Below the pieces are notes generated by a model that searched no databases, was not told the DNA's origin, and was given only the letters and a program-made list of their open reading frames with translations. Both the position numbers and the translations under genes were made by a program. Source: Bradyrhizobium diazoefficiens (GTDB lineage Bacteria > Pseudomonadota > Alphaproteobacteria > Rhizobiales > Xanthobacteraceae). Taken from it: a stretch of DNA of 64,000 nucleotides. How positions within the stretch are numbered: the first letter of the stretch is position 1; every line of letters starts with the position of its first letter. Location of the stretch: positions 2,976,001 through 3,040,000 of the forward strand of contig NZ_JAENXS010000002.1 of the NCBI RefSeq assembly GCF_016612535.1. The letters are read 5' to 3'. Below are positions 38,041 to 46,902 of the stretch, one piece after another.

Positions 38041-38844
38041 TCAGTGGGCGACGAGCACGCCTTTAGCCTCGAAAATATCGCGGATCTGACGCACGTAGCC
38101 AAAATAGGCCTTGTCCTCGTGGACCTTGCTCCACTGCCGTGGACGCGGCATGTCGATCGTGAGGTCGAGGTCGATCCGACCCGGCCGCGGCGACATCACA
38201 AGCACGCGGTCAGCGAGGAAAACGGCTTCATCGATGCCATGGGTGATGAACAGAACGGTGTTTCGCACCCTCAGCCACATGGACTGCAAGTCCATGATCA
38301 TCTGCTCGCGAGTCAGCGCGTCGAGCGCGCCGAAGGGCTCGTCCATCAACAGCAGACCCGGTTCCTGGATCAGCGCGCGGCAGATCGCCACGCGCTGCCG
38401 CATGCCGCCCGAAAGCTCCGATGGATATTTGTTGCCGAAGCCCTCGAGCCCGACCTGGGCGAGAAGGTCCTCGGCGTGCAGCCGGTATTTGGCCAGATCG
38501 AGCTTCTTGATCTCGATCGGCAGCAGGATGTTGTCGAGCACGGTCCGCCAGTAGAGCAGGAGATCCGACTGGAACACGACGCCGATCTTGGGGTGCGGCT
38601 TGCTGATCGCCTGTCCGTCGATGGCGATCTTGCCAGTCGAGGCGGGGGTCAGGCCAGCGAGCAGCGATAGCAAGGTGCTCTTGCCGCATCCGCTCGGCCC
38701 CACCACTGCAACGAAACTACCCGGCTCGAACCGAAGGTCTATCTTTTCAAGCGCGATGACGTCGGTATCCTCGCGAGTTTCATAGATCTTCGAAAGCCGG
38801 GAAATCTCTATCGCTGCACCGGTAGATTGGATAGGAGTGTTCAT
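38041..38844 (-). CDS. ABC transporter ATP-binding protein
   Basis: A 267-residue ATPase of the nitrate/sulfonate/taurine type. Walker A GPSGCGKST, signature LSGGMRQR, Walker B GLLLMDEPFGALD and switch FITHGIDEA are all present. Its start lies 49 nt downstream of the permease stop. Part of the importer under candidate operator A. Confidence 0.93.
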   Translation of the reverse strand: MNTPIQSTGAAIEISRLSKIYETREDTDVIALEKIDLRFEPGSFVAVVGPSGCGKSTLLSLLAGLTPASTGKIAIDGQAISKPHPKIGVVFQSDLLLYWRTVLDNILLPIEIKKLDLAKYRLHAEDLLAQVGLEGFGNKYPSELSGGMRQRVAICRALIQEPGLLLMDEPFGALDALTREQMIMDLQSMWLRVRNTVLFITHGIDEAVFLADRVLVMSPRPGRIDLDLTIDMPRPRQWSKVHEDKAYFGYVRQIRDIFEAKGVLVAH

Positions 38845-38893
38845 TGCGCTGCCTCGCTGGAGCTATGCCTCGTCCATACCTGTTGCACGCGGT

Positions 38894-39727
38894 TCATTTG
38901 GCGGCATCGCGCTTATGGGAAACGCGCGTCTCGATGATATCGATGACGAAGTAGAGCATCACACCGAGTGCCGAGATCGTCACCACGGTCGCAAAGTTGA
39001 GCGTGGTGTCGAATTGTGAATTCGCCTGGAGCTGAAGATATCCGAGCCCTCGCTCAGCCGCGACGTATTCGCCGATAACCGCGCCGATGACCGCGAGAGA
39101 AATCGCGACCTTGAAGCCAGCGAATATATTGGGCAGCGCTGCCGGCAGGCGCAGCTTGAAGAAGGTCTGCCATTCGTTCGCGCCCATGGATCGGACGAGA
39201 TTGACGAGATTCTTGTCGAGCGACTGCAGGCCGACGACGGTCGAGATCACGATCGGAAAGAACGAGATCATGAAGGCAAGCACGATCTTCGGTGCCCATC
39301 CGTATCCGAGATACAGCACTAGGATCGGCGCCAGCGACACTTTGGGGACGGTCTGCAGGCCGACGAGGATCGGATAAATGGCTCGTTCGAAGGCCCTGGA
39401 ATAGAAGATCGACAGAGCCAGAGGAATCCCGATCAGCGCTCCGAGAGTGAAGCCGAAGATCACTTCGAGCAGTGTCACATAGGTATGGGCCGAGAGCAGC
39501 GGCAAGTCGTGGACGATGCGCTTCGCGATGGCGAGCGGCGTCGGCAGGACAAACTCTGAAAGCCCTGACAACGGCACGAGAATTTGCCAAGCACCGATCA
39601 GCACGGCAGCGACGAGGAGCGCCGAATAGCGATCCTGCCAGCTGACGCGGGCCCGCTTCTTGCCGCTCATCCGCTTATCCTGCTTCCGCTGCGCCTTACC
39701 GGCGCTGACAATATCCGTACTCGCCAC
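38894..39727 (-). CDS. ABC transporter permease
   Basis: A 277-residue inner-membrane permease with about six helices and the EAA-type loop (LVRSMGANEWQTFFKLRLPAALPNIFAGFKVAISLAVIG). The N-terminus is basic (MASTDIVSAGKAQRKQDKRM). It is the first large gene behind the operator/promoter at 40088-40125, with a possible small leader ORF in between. Confidence 0.92.
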   Translation of the reverse strand: MASTDIVSAGKAQRKQDKRMSGKKRARVSWQDRYSALLVAAVLIGAWQILVPLSGLSEFVLPTPLAIAKRIVHDLPLLSAHTYVTLLEVIFGFTLGALIGIPLALSIFYSRAFERAIYPILVGLQTVPKVSLAPILVLYLGYGWAPKIVLAFMISFFPIVISTVVGLQSLDKNLVNLVRSMGANEWQTFFKLRLPAALPNIFAGFKVAISLAVIGAVIGEYVAAERGLGYLQLQANSQFDTTLNFATVVTISALGVMLYFVIDIIETRVSHKRDAAK

Positions 39728-39750
39728 CGTAGCCTCACCGCGTTAGAAGA

Positions 39751-39978
39751 TTACAGTTGTCTTGGAGCAGAACCATCCATCGGCGCCTTCGACGGCCTGG
39801 CGACATCAACGAACACTTCGCCGACAAGTGCACTCTCGAGGGACAATCGACCTTCCCGAACGAGCCAATCGAGGAGAGGTCGCCAGGATCTGACAACCGC
39901 CCGATGCTGTCGTCGAAAAGGCCCGGCGCATCGCCCCCTCAGCGTCGACATTGCTGCTGCGAGATTCACCCGAAACAT
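39751..39978 (-). CDS. Possible small leader protein
   Basis: A 75-codon frame from ATG 39978 with AGGGAG 8 nt before it, ending 23 nt before the permease start. It lies between the operator-containing promoter and the permease. The sequence (MFRVNLAAAMSTLRGRCAGP...) shows no family. It may be chance. Confidence 0.3.
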   Translation of the reverse strand: MFRVNLAAAMSTLRGRCAGPFRRQHRAVVRSWRPLLDWLVREGRLSLESALVGEVFVDVARPSKAPMDGSAPRQL

Positions 39979-40087
39979 CCCGTTCACTCCCTGTCGAGCT
40001 GGAGCTGGATTGCACCACCCGGGCATCACGGTTCGTGTGGCCCTTGCCTGCGGTCCGACGGCGCTCCATTCCCAAATCGATCTTTAT

Positions 40088-40125
40088 TTGATCTCATGAT
40101 GTGATCACAGTTTGATGTTGTCAAG
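40088..40125 (-). promoter_or_regulatory. Promoter with TGATC-N8-TGATC operator A
   Basis: Two TGATC elements begin at 40089 and 40102 (13 bp apart). On the minus strand a TTGACA (-35-like) lies immediately before them, with a weak -10 (CATCAT) 17 bp further on. It points to the permease/ATPase/channel/binding-protein genes. The same arrangement recurs at 48039, 53692 and 59787. Confidence 0.7.
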
Positions 40126-40304
40126 CACGTAATGCGGGCGGCGTGCGATCGTTTTTCGTGCATTGGATCCATTTCGGCGGCGCAACGATGGCACTCGCGC
40201 GGTGCGACGGATTGCCCGCGCATCTTCGACGAGCGGCTCGATCTCGCGGGTGATGGACAAGAATTGCGATCGATGTCGTATCGGCGCGTCTGCGCTTTCG
40301 ACCG

Positions 40305-41303
40305 TCAGTGCCTGCAGGCGAAGATACTTGGCAGGGAATTTTCGATCGCGGTGCGCGTCAAGTTGCGGGCGATGAACACAAGCCAGCCGCGCGGCGAACC
40401 TTCCGGCCATCGTGGCAGGTATTCTGGCGGATAGACGACGTGTTGCACGCCGTGGACGACAACCGGTCGCTCGTCGCCTTCGAGCGGCAACAAACCCTTT
40501 ACACGGAGAATGGATTGACCGCGTGCGGCCAGCAACAGTTCAAGCCAGCCGACAAAGGCCGGCCATTCGACTTCTCGCGTCACCTCGACCGTGAAGGTCT
40601 CGATGCCGTGGCTATGCATTCCCCGCGCAGCCCTGTCGTGCACGCCGAGAGAGCGGGGCTTCCAATCCTCGCCATGGGCCAGAACGTCGGCCGCCGAGGG
40701 CATCGCATGCTTGCTCGAAGTCAGCGTGCGCACTGAAGGATTGACCTTGGCGACATCGAGCTCCAGCGTGTCCAATTGCCAACGCTCGACGAGATCCGAC
40801 TTGGTGATGACAACGCAATCCGCTAGCGCCACCTGCTGGGCCGCTTCCGCGAAGTTTCGAATGCTGTTGAGGCCACTGACGCCGTCTACGGTCGTAATGA
40901 TGCTGCCGGCGCGGTAGCCATGCAGCAATTCGGGAGCGCTCATCACTGCCTGGATGATGGGCGCTGGATCGGCGAGGCCGGTGGTTTCGACCACGACCTG
41001 GCGGAAAGGCGTCACTGCGCCGCAGCGGGCCATCGCCAGAAGCTCGGCCAAGGTTGACACGAGATCGTCGCGCACAGCGCAGCACAAACATCCGGACGAC
41101 AGCAGGACCACGTCTTCCGTGACCTCCCGCACCAGCAGGTGGTCGAGTCCTATTTCGCCGAATTCATTGATGATCACCGCAGTCTCGGCGAGACCCGGCT
41201 CCCCGAGCAGGTGTCGAAGAAACGTCGTCTTGCCGCTCCCGAGAAAGCCGGTCAGCACATGAACCGGAATCCGCGCGTCGAGGGAGGGAGCGGCAGGCTG
41301 CAT
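40305..41303 (-). CDS. G3E-family GTPase (CobW/COG0523-like metallochaperone)
   Basis: A 332-residue GTPase with P-loop GFLGSGKTT (Lys25), the CxCC metal-binding motif SSGCLCCAVRDD (Cys72, 74, 75), the ETTGLADPAP switch region, ITKSDL for guanine recognition, and a C-terminal CobW_C domain (HSHGIETFTVEVTREVEWPAF). Such proteins deliver metals, often zinc or cobalt, to enzymes. It is 3 nt behind RidA and in the same unit as the GntR regulator. Several enzymes in the cluster belong to metal-dependent families (amidohydrolases, VOC domain, enolase superfamily), which it might load; that is inference. Confidence 0.9.
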   Translation of the reverse strand: MQPAAPSLDARIPVHVLTGFLGSGKTTFLRHLLGEPGLAETAVIINEFGEIGLDHLLVREVTEDVVLLSSGCLCCAVRDDLVSTLAELLAMARCGAVTPFRQVVVETTGLADPAPIIQAVMSAPELLHGYRAGSIITTVDGVSGLNSIRNFAEAAQQVALADCVVITKSDLVERWQLDTLELDVAKVNPSVRTLTSSKHAMPSAADVLAHGEDWKPRSLGVHDRAARGMHSHGIETFTVEVTREVEWPAFVGWLELLLAARGQSILRVKGLLPLEGDERPVVVHGVQHVVYPPEYLPRWPEGSPRGWLVFIARNLTRTAIENSLPSIFACRH

Positions 41304-41306
41304 GGT

Positions 41307-41774
41307 TCAGTTGACCTCGAATATCGCGTCGACCTCGACCGGAACGTTGCGGGGCAAGGAACTGCAGCCGACCGCCGCGCGCGCGTGGCGCCCGGCCTCG
41401 CCAAACACCTCCACCATCAGGTCAGACGCTCCATTGATGACCTTGGGATGATCCTTGAAGTCCGGCTCAGCATTGACAAAGCCGCCCAGCCGAACGACCC
41501 CAACCACCCTGTCGAGATTGCCGTCCAGTGCCTGCTTGAGCTGAGCGAGGATATTGATTGCACAGAGACGCGCAGCTTTTTGACCTTGCTCCACGGAGAA
41601 TTCCGAGCCGAGCTTACCCGTGTACTTGTCCTTGCCGCCCTCGCTGGGGACCTGGCCGGAGATGTAGATCTGGCTGCCTAGTCTTCGCGCGGGAACGTAG
41701 TTGGCGCTTGGAGACGCCGTTGCGGGCAGGCTGATTCCCAGTTGGGCCAGTTTTTGATCGATCTTTGCTTCCAT
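41307..41774 (-). CDS. RidA family protein (enamine/imine deaminase-like)
   Basis: A 155-residue YjgF/YER057c/UK114-type protein. It shows NYVPARRLGSQIYISGQVPSE, then ARLCAINILAQLKQAL.GNLDRVVGVVRLGGFVNA, and a C-terminal ARAAVGCSSLPRNVPVEVDAIF that carries the usual Arg and Glu. Family members hydrolyse reactive 2-aminoacrylate or other imines made by PLP enzymes and amine oxidases. In this district, with D-amino acid dehydrogenase and opine-dehydrogenase-type enzymes, it could deal with imine intermediates. 25 nt behind the GntR gene. Confidence 0.9.
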   Translation of the reverse strand: MEAKIDQKLAQLGISLPATASPSANYVPARRLGSQIYISGQVPSEGGKDKYTGKLGSEFSVEQGQKAARLCAINILAQLKQALDGNLDRVVGVVRLGGFVNAEPDFKDHPKVINGASDLMVEVFGEAGRHARAAVGCSSLPRNVPVEVDAIFEVN

Positions 41775-41799
41775 GGCGCGATACTCCGGATCTCTGTTC

Positions 41800-42540
41800 T
41801 CAATCGTCGAATTGCAGTTCCATTCCTTGTGCGAAGGGCAGCTCGGCCCCCTGCGAGTCGGCGATGCTGAGCAAGGCTCGGCAAGTCGTCCGGATGTCCT
41901 GGATCGTCCCGCGTTTGACCGCGGTTGGATTGCCCTCCTTCAGCCCCGCCAGAATGTCCTCGTGGTGAGACGCACTCCAGGGCTTCGAGGGGATCAGCAG
42001 CGACATGTACATGGTCGGTCCGAACTGCAACCAAAGCGACTCGATCAAGAGCGTGAGCGTCTCGGATTCGCTCGCCTGGTAGAGTGTGAAATGAAATTTT
42101 TGGTTGAAGGAAAGGCAGTTCAGGATGTCGCGCTTGGCGATCGCCTGAAGCAATTGCTTGTTGATGGACGTCAGTCCGTTCAACAACGCAGGCGAAGCCT
42201 TCTTGGCGGCGAGCTCGGCGGCCGTACCTTCGAGCAGTTCACGCACCGAAAAGATATCGCTCAGCTTCTCGGCGCTCAGCCTCGGCACGCGCACCGAGCC
42301 CCCCTTGGTCTCTTCCAAGGCATTCGCGGCGACGAGCTGGCTCAGCACTTCGCGAACCGGCATGGGGCTGGTTCCGAGCCCTGCCGCCAGCTTGCGCAAG
42401 CTCATGACCTGGCCGGGCACAAAGGCTCCGACCATAAGTCCTCTCCGCATATAGCCCAGCACACGCTCGTAGATGTGGCCCCGCTGCCGCTTGACTTCTT
42501 CGTTGCCGCTTCCGGCAATTTCCGCTTTCTCGGTCCGCAT
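41800..42540 (-). CDS. GntR family regulator, FCD subfamily
   Basis: A 246-residue regulator. N-terminal winged helix: IYERVLGYMRRGLMVGAFVPGQ...SLRKLAAGLGTSPMPVREVLSQLVAANALEETKGG. The rest is an all-helical FCD effector domain (VRELLEGTAAELAA, NQKFHFTLYQASESETLTLLIESLW, SHHEDILAGLKEGN with metal-binding His residues). It heads the unit gntR-ridA-cobW and is preceded by a copy of the TGATC-N8-TGATC element, so it is the best candidate to bind all five copies and control the surrounding genes. Confidence 0.9.
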   Translation of the reverse strand: MRTEKAEIAGSGNEEVKRQRGHIYERVLGYMRRGLMVGAFVPGQVMSLRKLAAGLGTSPMPVREVLSQLVAANALEETKGGSVRVPRLSAEKLSDIFSVRELLEGTAAELAAKKASPALLNGLTSINKQLLQAIAKRDILNCLSFNQKFHFTLYQASESETLTLLIESLWLQFGPTMYMSLLIPSKPWSASHHEDILAGLKEGNPTAVKRGTIQDIRTTCRALLSIADSQGAELPFAQGMELQFDD

Positions 42541-42637
42541 CTCCCGACTCTCTTTCTCTTAGGACGTCGCTGGGCGCCATCCGATATGCCTGAGGACATC
42601 GAGACCATCCCTGAAGAGTTGGACGGCGTGAGTCCTG

Positions 42638-42656
42638 TGATCTCATATCGTGATCA
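42638..42656 (-). promoter_or_regulatory. TGATC-N8-TGATC operator B (gntR autoregulation)
   Basis: TGATCTCATATCG-TGATCA, half-sites 13 bp apart, 98 bp before the gntR start. The -35-like TTGACA seen at the other sites is not evident here. Confidence 0.65.
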
Positions 42657-42799
42657 GTAGTAGATTTGAGAGCGGGCGGCAACCGCAGCGTGGAGCAGTG
42701 ATGCCGCTAATCGGCACGCCAAGGTTGGCTCGGCCTGCCGATTTGGCACAGGGAACGTGGCCCGGATCAGCTGCGTGAGCATGCACGCCGGGCCCCAGA

Positions 42800-43789
42800 T
42801 TAAGCGCTTGCTCCGACCTGATAGAGCTCGACCTTGGTTCCGTCGGGATCGGCGATGTAGATCGTCAAGCCATACGGCCCGTCGTGCAGATCATTGTAGT
42901 AGTGAACGCCGGCCTTTTTCAACTTGGCATCGAGCGCGCGCACATCATTGACCTCGAAGGCGATGTGGTCGAGCTGGCGATGGTCTGCAGCCTTGCCGTT
43001 GATGAGGGCGATGCCTTGGTGGAAAGCAACGAAGGGCCGCCCGTCAGCCAGCGGCTTGGCCGGCCTGATCGTGAATCCCAGTTGACGGGTATAGAAGTCG
43101 ACCGACCTGTCGATGTCATTGACCATGATCAACTGGTGACCGTAGTTGGTAACCCTCGGCTTCGCCTGCTCGGCGATCCAGTCGAGAACGTCCGACGACG
43201 ACGCTATCTCGCAGAAGTACTGCTTCCAGACCTGCTTGGCGGTTGCCTCCCAATCCGCATTGACGCCTGATACGCAATCCTCGACGGCAACCACATCGAG
43301 ATCCCGGAGATAGGCTTCGCGGATGCTCGTCTCGACGCAAGCGTTGGTGGTTGCTCCGGTGATGAAGAGATGCTGCGTCCCCAGCATCTTCAGCATCATC
43401 TCGAGCCTGGTCTCGTAGAACGCACCGAAGCGGTGCTTGCGGATCACGAAGGAAGGATTGAACTCGGCCAGCGGCTTGAGCTCGTCGATGATCTCCTCGT
43501 CCCAGCTGCCGGCGAGCGCAGATACCTGCTTGCGCCGGGCGGTGTGGCCGAGCAGCTTCTTCTTGGCGCGATTCCTGTCGATGGCAAAATGCTCTTGCAT
43601 TGTCCAAATGACGGGAATGTCGACGTCCTGGCACCGCTTGATCAGCCTTGCCAGCGGCGAGACGATCGAGGACAGGCGCTTTGTATCCACTCCGGAAATG
43701 CCCAGCGTTCCCTTCTCGTGGATGAAGGCGTTCTGGAGATCGATGACCAGCAGGGCCGACTTGCGATAATCGAGGGCTTCCAGGCTCAT
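42800..43789 (-). CDS. Isochorismatase-like hydrolase fused to a VOC (glyoxalase-fold) domain
   Basis: A 329-residue fusion. Residues 1-205 are a cysteine hydrolase of the isochorismatase/nicotinamidase type with triad Asp17 (VIDLQNAF), Lys118 (VIRKHRF) and Cys151 (ATTNACVETSIREA). Residues 216-329 are a vicinal-oxygen-chelate domain with metal ligands His218 (YGHQLIMV), His275 (LDHIAFEV) and Glu321 (GTKVELYQ). The first domain hydrolyses amides, carbamoyl compounds or enol ethers; the second is a metal enzyme of glyoxalase, dioxygenase or isomerase type. The fusion suggests two successive steps in one pathway. It is the last gene of a six-gene coupled operon; its ATG overlaps the preceding stop by 4 nt. 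Confidence 0.88.
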   Translation of the reverse strand: MSLEALDYRKSALLVIDLQNAFIHEKGTLGISGVDTKRLSSIVSPLARLIKRCQDVDIPVIWTMQEHFAIDRNRAKKKLLGHTARRKQVSALAGSWDEEIIDELKPLAEFNPSFVIRKHRFGAFYETRLEMMLKMLGTQHLFITGATTNACVETSIREAYLRDLDVVAVEDCVSGVNADWEATAKQVWKQYFCEIASSSDVLDWIAEQAKPRVTNYGHQLIMVNDIDRSVDFYTRQLGFTIRPAKPLADGRPFVAFHQGIALINGKAADHRQLDHIAFEVNDVRALDAKLKKAGVHYYNDLHDGPYGLTIYIADPDGTKVELYQVGASA

Positions 43790-43986
43790 TTCTTGTCCTC
43801 CACCATGTCGATGCCGAGCACGCCAGCGCGGCCCCAGCTGTCTTTTGGCGTTTCATGAATCACCACATGTAGATGATCCGGCTTGCAGGCGGCCTCCTCA
43901 ACCATTGCATTGGTGATAGCCTTTACGAGTCGGCGCTTCTGCTCGACTGTACGGCCCTCCCACATTTCGACGACGACGAACGGCAT
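43786..43986 (-). CDS. 4-Oxalocrotonate tautomerase-like protein
   Basis: A 66-residue protein starting MPFVVVEMWEGRTVEQKRRL, then VKAITNAMVEEA. Pro2 is the catalytic base in this family, which moves double bonds in oxo acids and enols. It is linked by a TGATG overlap to the gene before and by ATGA to the isochorismatase-VOC gene after. A tautomerase next to ring-opening-type hydrolases points to an unsaturated oxo-acid intermediate. Confidence 0.9.
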   Translation of the reverse strand: MPFVVVEMWEGRTVEQKRRLVKAITNAMVEEAACKPDHLHVVIHETPKDSWGRAGVLGIDMVEDKK

Positions 43987-44672
43987 CAGAAATCTCCTCC
44001 TCTTTGGATGGGTAGAGCGCCGGATGCCCAGGTGGGCACAGCGGCCGCGAAGCCCGTAACCAGATCGTTCCTTGCCCGATCGACACCGCTGAGCAGCCAC
44101 AGCGCGCGGTTGGCATAGTTGATCAAGACCTGCTCCTCCATGCACGCGCGATGGGCGGGATGCTGCGGGTCTCGATCGAAATGACTGGTGCTCGGCATCA
44201 GCCGGATGACATAAATCGGTTCCGACGGATCGAGCATCTCGGGCACATTGGTTCCGATCTCGTTGAGTCCGATCGCCAGCGGTCGCGGGTCGGCCTGGCC
44301 AACGGGCAAAAAGACCACCGCCCCCGCCAATGGCGTAACCGGCCAATAACGACCTTCCCGCCCTTCACGCAGAAAGTCGGCATAGCTGCTCATTTCCGCG
44401 AATAGCTCGCTGTCCCACAGGATGATGTCCGGCCCCAAGATCTCGCGCGCTGCATCGACGACGCCCTGACTCTCGCAGAGGCCCAGAAAGATCCAGGGAT
44501 CGGTCAAGCCGATCGCATGTCCCCATGGATTGTGGATTCCGGACAATCTCTCCTGACGGATCGTGGTCTTGCGCGCCACGATGGCGGCGACGGCTTCACG
44601 CACCGACATTTGGGCGGGCATCAGCGACTCTCGGCCTGCCAACTCCAGTCGGTGGAGGTCCGTGCCACTCAT
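43986..44672 (-). CDS. Uncharacterised protein, weakly phytanoyl-CoA-dioxygenase-like
   Basis: A 228-residue protein from ATG 44672, whose ATGA overlaps the stop of the amidohydrolase. The segment LCESQGVVDAAREILGPDII, followed by LWDSELF, resembles the PhyH core, and YWPVTPLAGAVVFLPVG resembles the following strand, but a standard HxD...H iron triad is not clear. A His/Asp-rich SHFDRDPQHPAHRA segment lies near residue 170. It may be a divergent or inactive Fe(II)/oxoglutarate-type protein, or another fold. Its place in a tightly coupled operon argues that it is part of the pathway. Confidence 0.65.
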   Translation of the reverse strand: MSGTDLHRLELAGRESLMPAQMSVREAVAAIVARKTTIRQERLSGIHNPWGHAIGLTDPWIFLGLCESQGVVDAAREILGPDIILWDSELFAEMSSYADFLREGREGRYWPVTPLAGAVVFLPVGQADPRPLAIGLNEIGTNVPEMLDPSEPIYVIRLMPSTSHFDRDPQHPAHRACMEEQVLINYANRALWLLSGVDRARNDLVTGFAAAVPTWASGALPIQRGGDF

Positions 44673-46015
44673 GACGGCAGGGTCACGCATCGACCGCGAC
44701 CGAAGTGGTGGTCGGCGACGGAACCGTTTTCATAGACGACGTCACCGCGAGCGACGGTCAGCACCGGCCAGCCCTTGAGCGTCCACCCTTCATAGATGCA
44801 CGTGCCCTTCCCGGCATGTTTGACCGTGCGCTGCTCATCAAGATCGACCAGCACGAGGTCGGCGTCGAATCCAACGTCGATATGGCCCTTGCGCGGCCAG
44901 AGCCCGAAGCGTCGCGCAGGATTGAAAGAGTTGAGCTCGACAAGCCGGGACAGCGACAAACCGCGCTGATGAACGCCGAAATGAAGCATCAGCGACAGCT
45001 CCCAGGGAAAGCTCACCACACCTGGGAATTCGGTCCAAAGATCTTCCAGCTTCTTGGGCAGGAATGGCACGTGGTCCGTCCCGAGGCTGTAGACTGAGCC
45101 GTTCATGACGCCGTGCCAAAGACCTTCGAGTTCGTTCCGGTCGCGCAACGGCGGCGATATCTTCGCACGCATGTCGAGATCTTCGTCGTAGCACGTGCGG
45201 GTGAGGTAGTGAGGACAGGTCTCGACCGTCACGCGCACGCCACGCGCCTGGGCCTCGGCAGCGAGCACTGGACCCATGCCGACGGAGGTGTGGACCAGAT
45301 GAAGCGAACAGCCGGTCTTCTCGGCAAGGAAGAGCATGCGCCGGATGGTTTCCACCTCGCAGAAGGCCGGACGCGATTCCGTGTATGCGCCGAGATCCTG
45401 ACGCCCGGTGGCCGCGATCTCCTTTTTGATCCAGGAGGCGATCTGGGTGTTCTCGCAATGAACGTTGATCACCCCGCCGGGAACCTTCGACAAGATGCGC
45501 ATCGCGGCATAGACCCAGCCGTCCGTCGCCGGCACGATGCCGATCGGATTGTCCGGCTCGTAGCCGAAATAGCATTTGAAGGATTTGACGCCGGTCTTGG
45601 CGATGACTTCCGGGATCTCGGCGATATGTTCCTCGCGCTGGATGCCAAAATGAAAGCCGAAGTCGATGACCGAGTTTTCCTCACCGATCGCCTTGCGCTC
45701 CGCGTAGAACGGCAGATAGGACTCCTTGAGATTGCGGATATAGAGAAGCGCCGTCGTCACTCCGCCGGAGGCCGCGGCGGCCGTCTCGGTGCGCATATCC
45801 TCAGCGAAGGGAAACTTCACGCCCAGATGGCAGTGCGGGTCGATCAAGCCCGGCATCAACACCCGCCCCTCGGCGTCGATGGTGCGCTTGGCTTCCGGGA
45901 GGACTTCGTCAGCCCCAGTCAGGACGATCTTGCCGTCCTTCACCGCAACACCGCCGTGGAATTCCCCGTCGTGGCGAATCACTCGCGCGTTCTTGATGAC
46001 CAGATCCGCTCTCAT
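44669..46015 (-). CDS. Cyclic amidohydrolase (dihydroorotase/dihydropyrimidinase family)
   Basis: A 448-residue enzyme from ATG 46015 (MRADLVIKNARVIRHDGEFH). Metal ligands His61 and His63 (GLIDPHCHLG), the probable carbamylated Lys in VKSFKCYFGYEPD, further His in VINVHCEN and HLVHTSVG, and the catalytic Asp region SLGTDHVPF are present. The family opens cyclic amides and imides such as dihydropyrimidines, hydantoins and allantoin. It overlaps the DpaA-like gene by 4 nt, so a cyclic amide or lactam is the likely substrate of this pathway. Confidence 0.9.
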   Translation of the reverse strand: MRADLVIKNARVIRHDGEFHGGVAVKDGKIVLTGADEVLPEAKRTIDAEGRVLMPGLIDPHCHLGVKFPFAEDMRTETAAAASGGVTTALLYIRNLKESYLPFYAERKAIGEENSVIDFGFHFGIQREEHIAEIPEVIAKTGVKSFKCYFGYEPDNPIGIVPATDGWVYAAMRILSKVPGGVINVHCENTQIASWIKKEIAATGRQDLGAYTESRPAFCEVETIRRMLFLAEKTGCSLHLVHTSVGMGPVLAAEAQARGVRVTVETCPHYLTRTCYDEDLDMRAKISPPLRDRNELEGLWHGVMNGSVYSLGTDHVPFLPKKLEDLWTEFPGVVSFPWELSLMLHFGVHQRGLSLSRLVELNSFNPARRFGLWPRKGHIDVGFDADLVLVDLDEQRTVKHAGKGTCIYEGWTLKGWPVLTVARGDVVYENGSVADHHFGRGRCVTLPS

Positions 46016-46902
46016 TGTTCTTGCTCCAGTATTGCCTCGATACGCCGGCTGATGCCGGTCCACTGGCTGCGGCCGACAGTGATCGGTGCACGGGCGCCCA
46101 TGCCGCGGGCCCAGATAGCCTTCAGCCCAAGTTCGGCGGCAGCGTCCCGGTCGATCGTTCCGGGAGGCGCTGCGACGTCGACCAGCAATGCGTGTTTGGG
46201 CAGCAGAGCCAGTTGATCGCGCTCAAGCAATCGCTTTGGAACGCTGCCGATAACGATGTCCATGCGGTTCAGAATCGCAGGCAATTGTTCGAGCGTCAGC
46301 GCCTCGGCGCCTATCGCGTGGGCGGCTGCGCGCTGAACCGGGTTGCGCGCAGCAACATGAACATGAGCCCCGAGCCCGACCAGCGTCCTCGTCAGAAGCG
46401 AGCCGATGGTGCCTTGGCCAACCAGGCAAACGTTGGACTTGTGGATGGTGATCTCTGTGTTTTCGATGATTACCTTCAATACGCCCTCGACGATCGCCGG
46501 CCCGCGCAACAGCATGAGGTCGACGTCCCATTCGTATTCGTGAAGCGCGATGCCGAGCGCCTTGCAATGGGCCTTCAGATTGTCGTCGGCCCAACCGAGG
46601 ATGATGTTGCCGGGCCGCCTCATGCCGGCCAGCATCTCGCGCGTCGGAACGATCTTTTGCGGACACTTGGGCGCGAACAGCGCGCCCTCCGCGCTGATGC
46701 CCGGAATCGGAAACAGCGCTATGTCGGCCCCCTTCAATGCATCAGCCGCGTCCGCAGCATGATAGACGCCTTCGATGCCCCCATCAGGCCAGGGAAAGCC
46801 GTAGGCTCGAACGGCAGCTCCAGCCCGCACGGCACAGCGAGCGATCTCCTGTTCGCGCGCATCACCGGCTACGATCGCGACGACTGTATTCTGCCAACTC
46901 AT
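46012..46902 (-). CDS. Dipicolinate synthase subunit A-like NAD(P)-binding protein
   Basis: A 296-residue protein resembling spore dipicolinate synthase A (SpoVFA/DpaA) along its length. The N-terminal half has VAIVAGDAREQEIARCAVRAGA, an IALFPIPG strand, PTREMLAGMRRPGNIILGWAD and RGPAIVEGVLKVIIENTEITIH. The C-terminal Rossmann domain has VCLVGQGTIGSLLTRTLVGLGAHV, then LLVDVAAPPGTIDRDAA and WARGMGARAPITVGRSQW. In spore formers this protein makes pyridine-2,6-dicarboxylate from dihydrodipicolinate together with subunit B; no DpaB flavoprotein is seen here. In a non-spore-former its role is unknown, and the pairing with an opine-dehydrogenase gene (4-nt overlap) is notable. Confidence 0.82.
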   Translation of the reverse strand: MSWQNTVVAIVAGDAREQEIARCAVRAGAAVRAYGFPWPDGGIEGVYHAADAADALKGADIALFPIPGISAEGALFAPKCPQKIVPTREMLAGMRRPGNIILGWADDNLKAHCKALGIALHEYEWDVDLMLLRGPAIVEGVLKVIIENTEITIHKSNVCLVGQGTIGSLLTRTLVGLGAHVHVAARNPVQRAAAHAIGAEALTLEQLPAILNRMDIVIGSVPKRLLERDQLALLPKHALLVDVAAPPGTIDRDAAAELGLKAIWARGMGARAPITVGRSQWTGISRRIEAILEQEQ

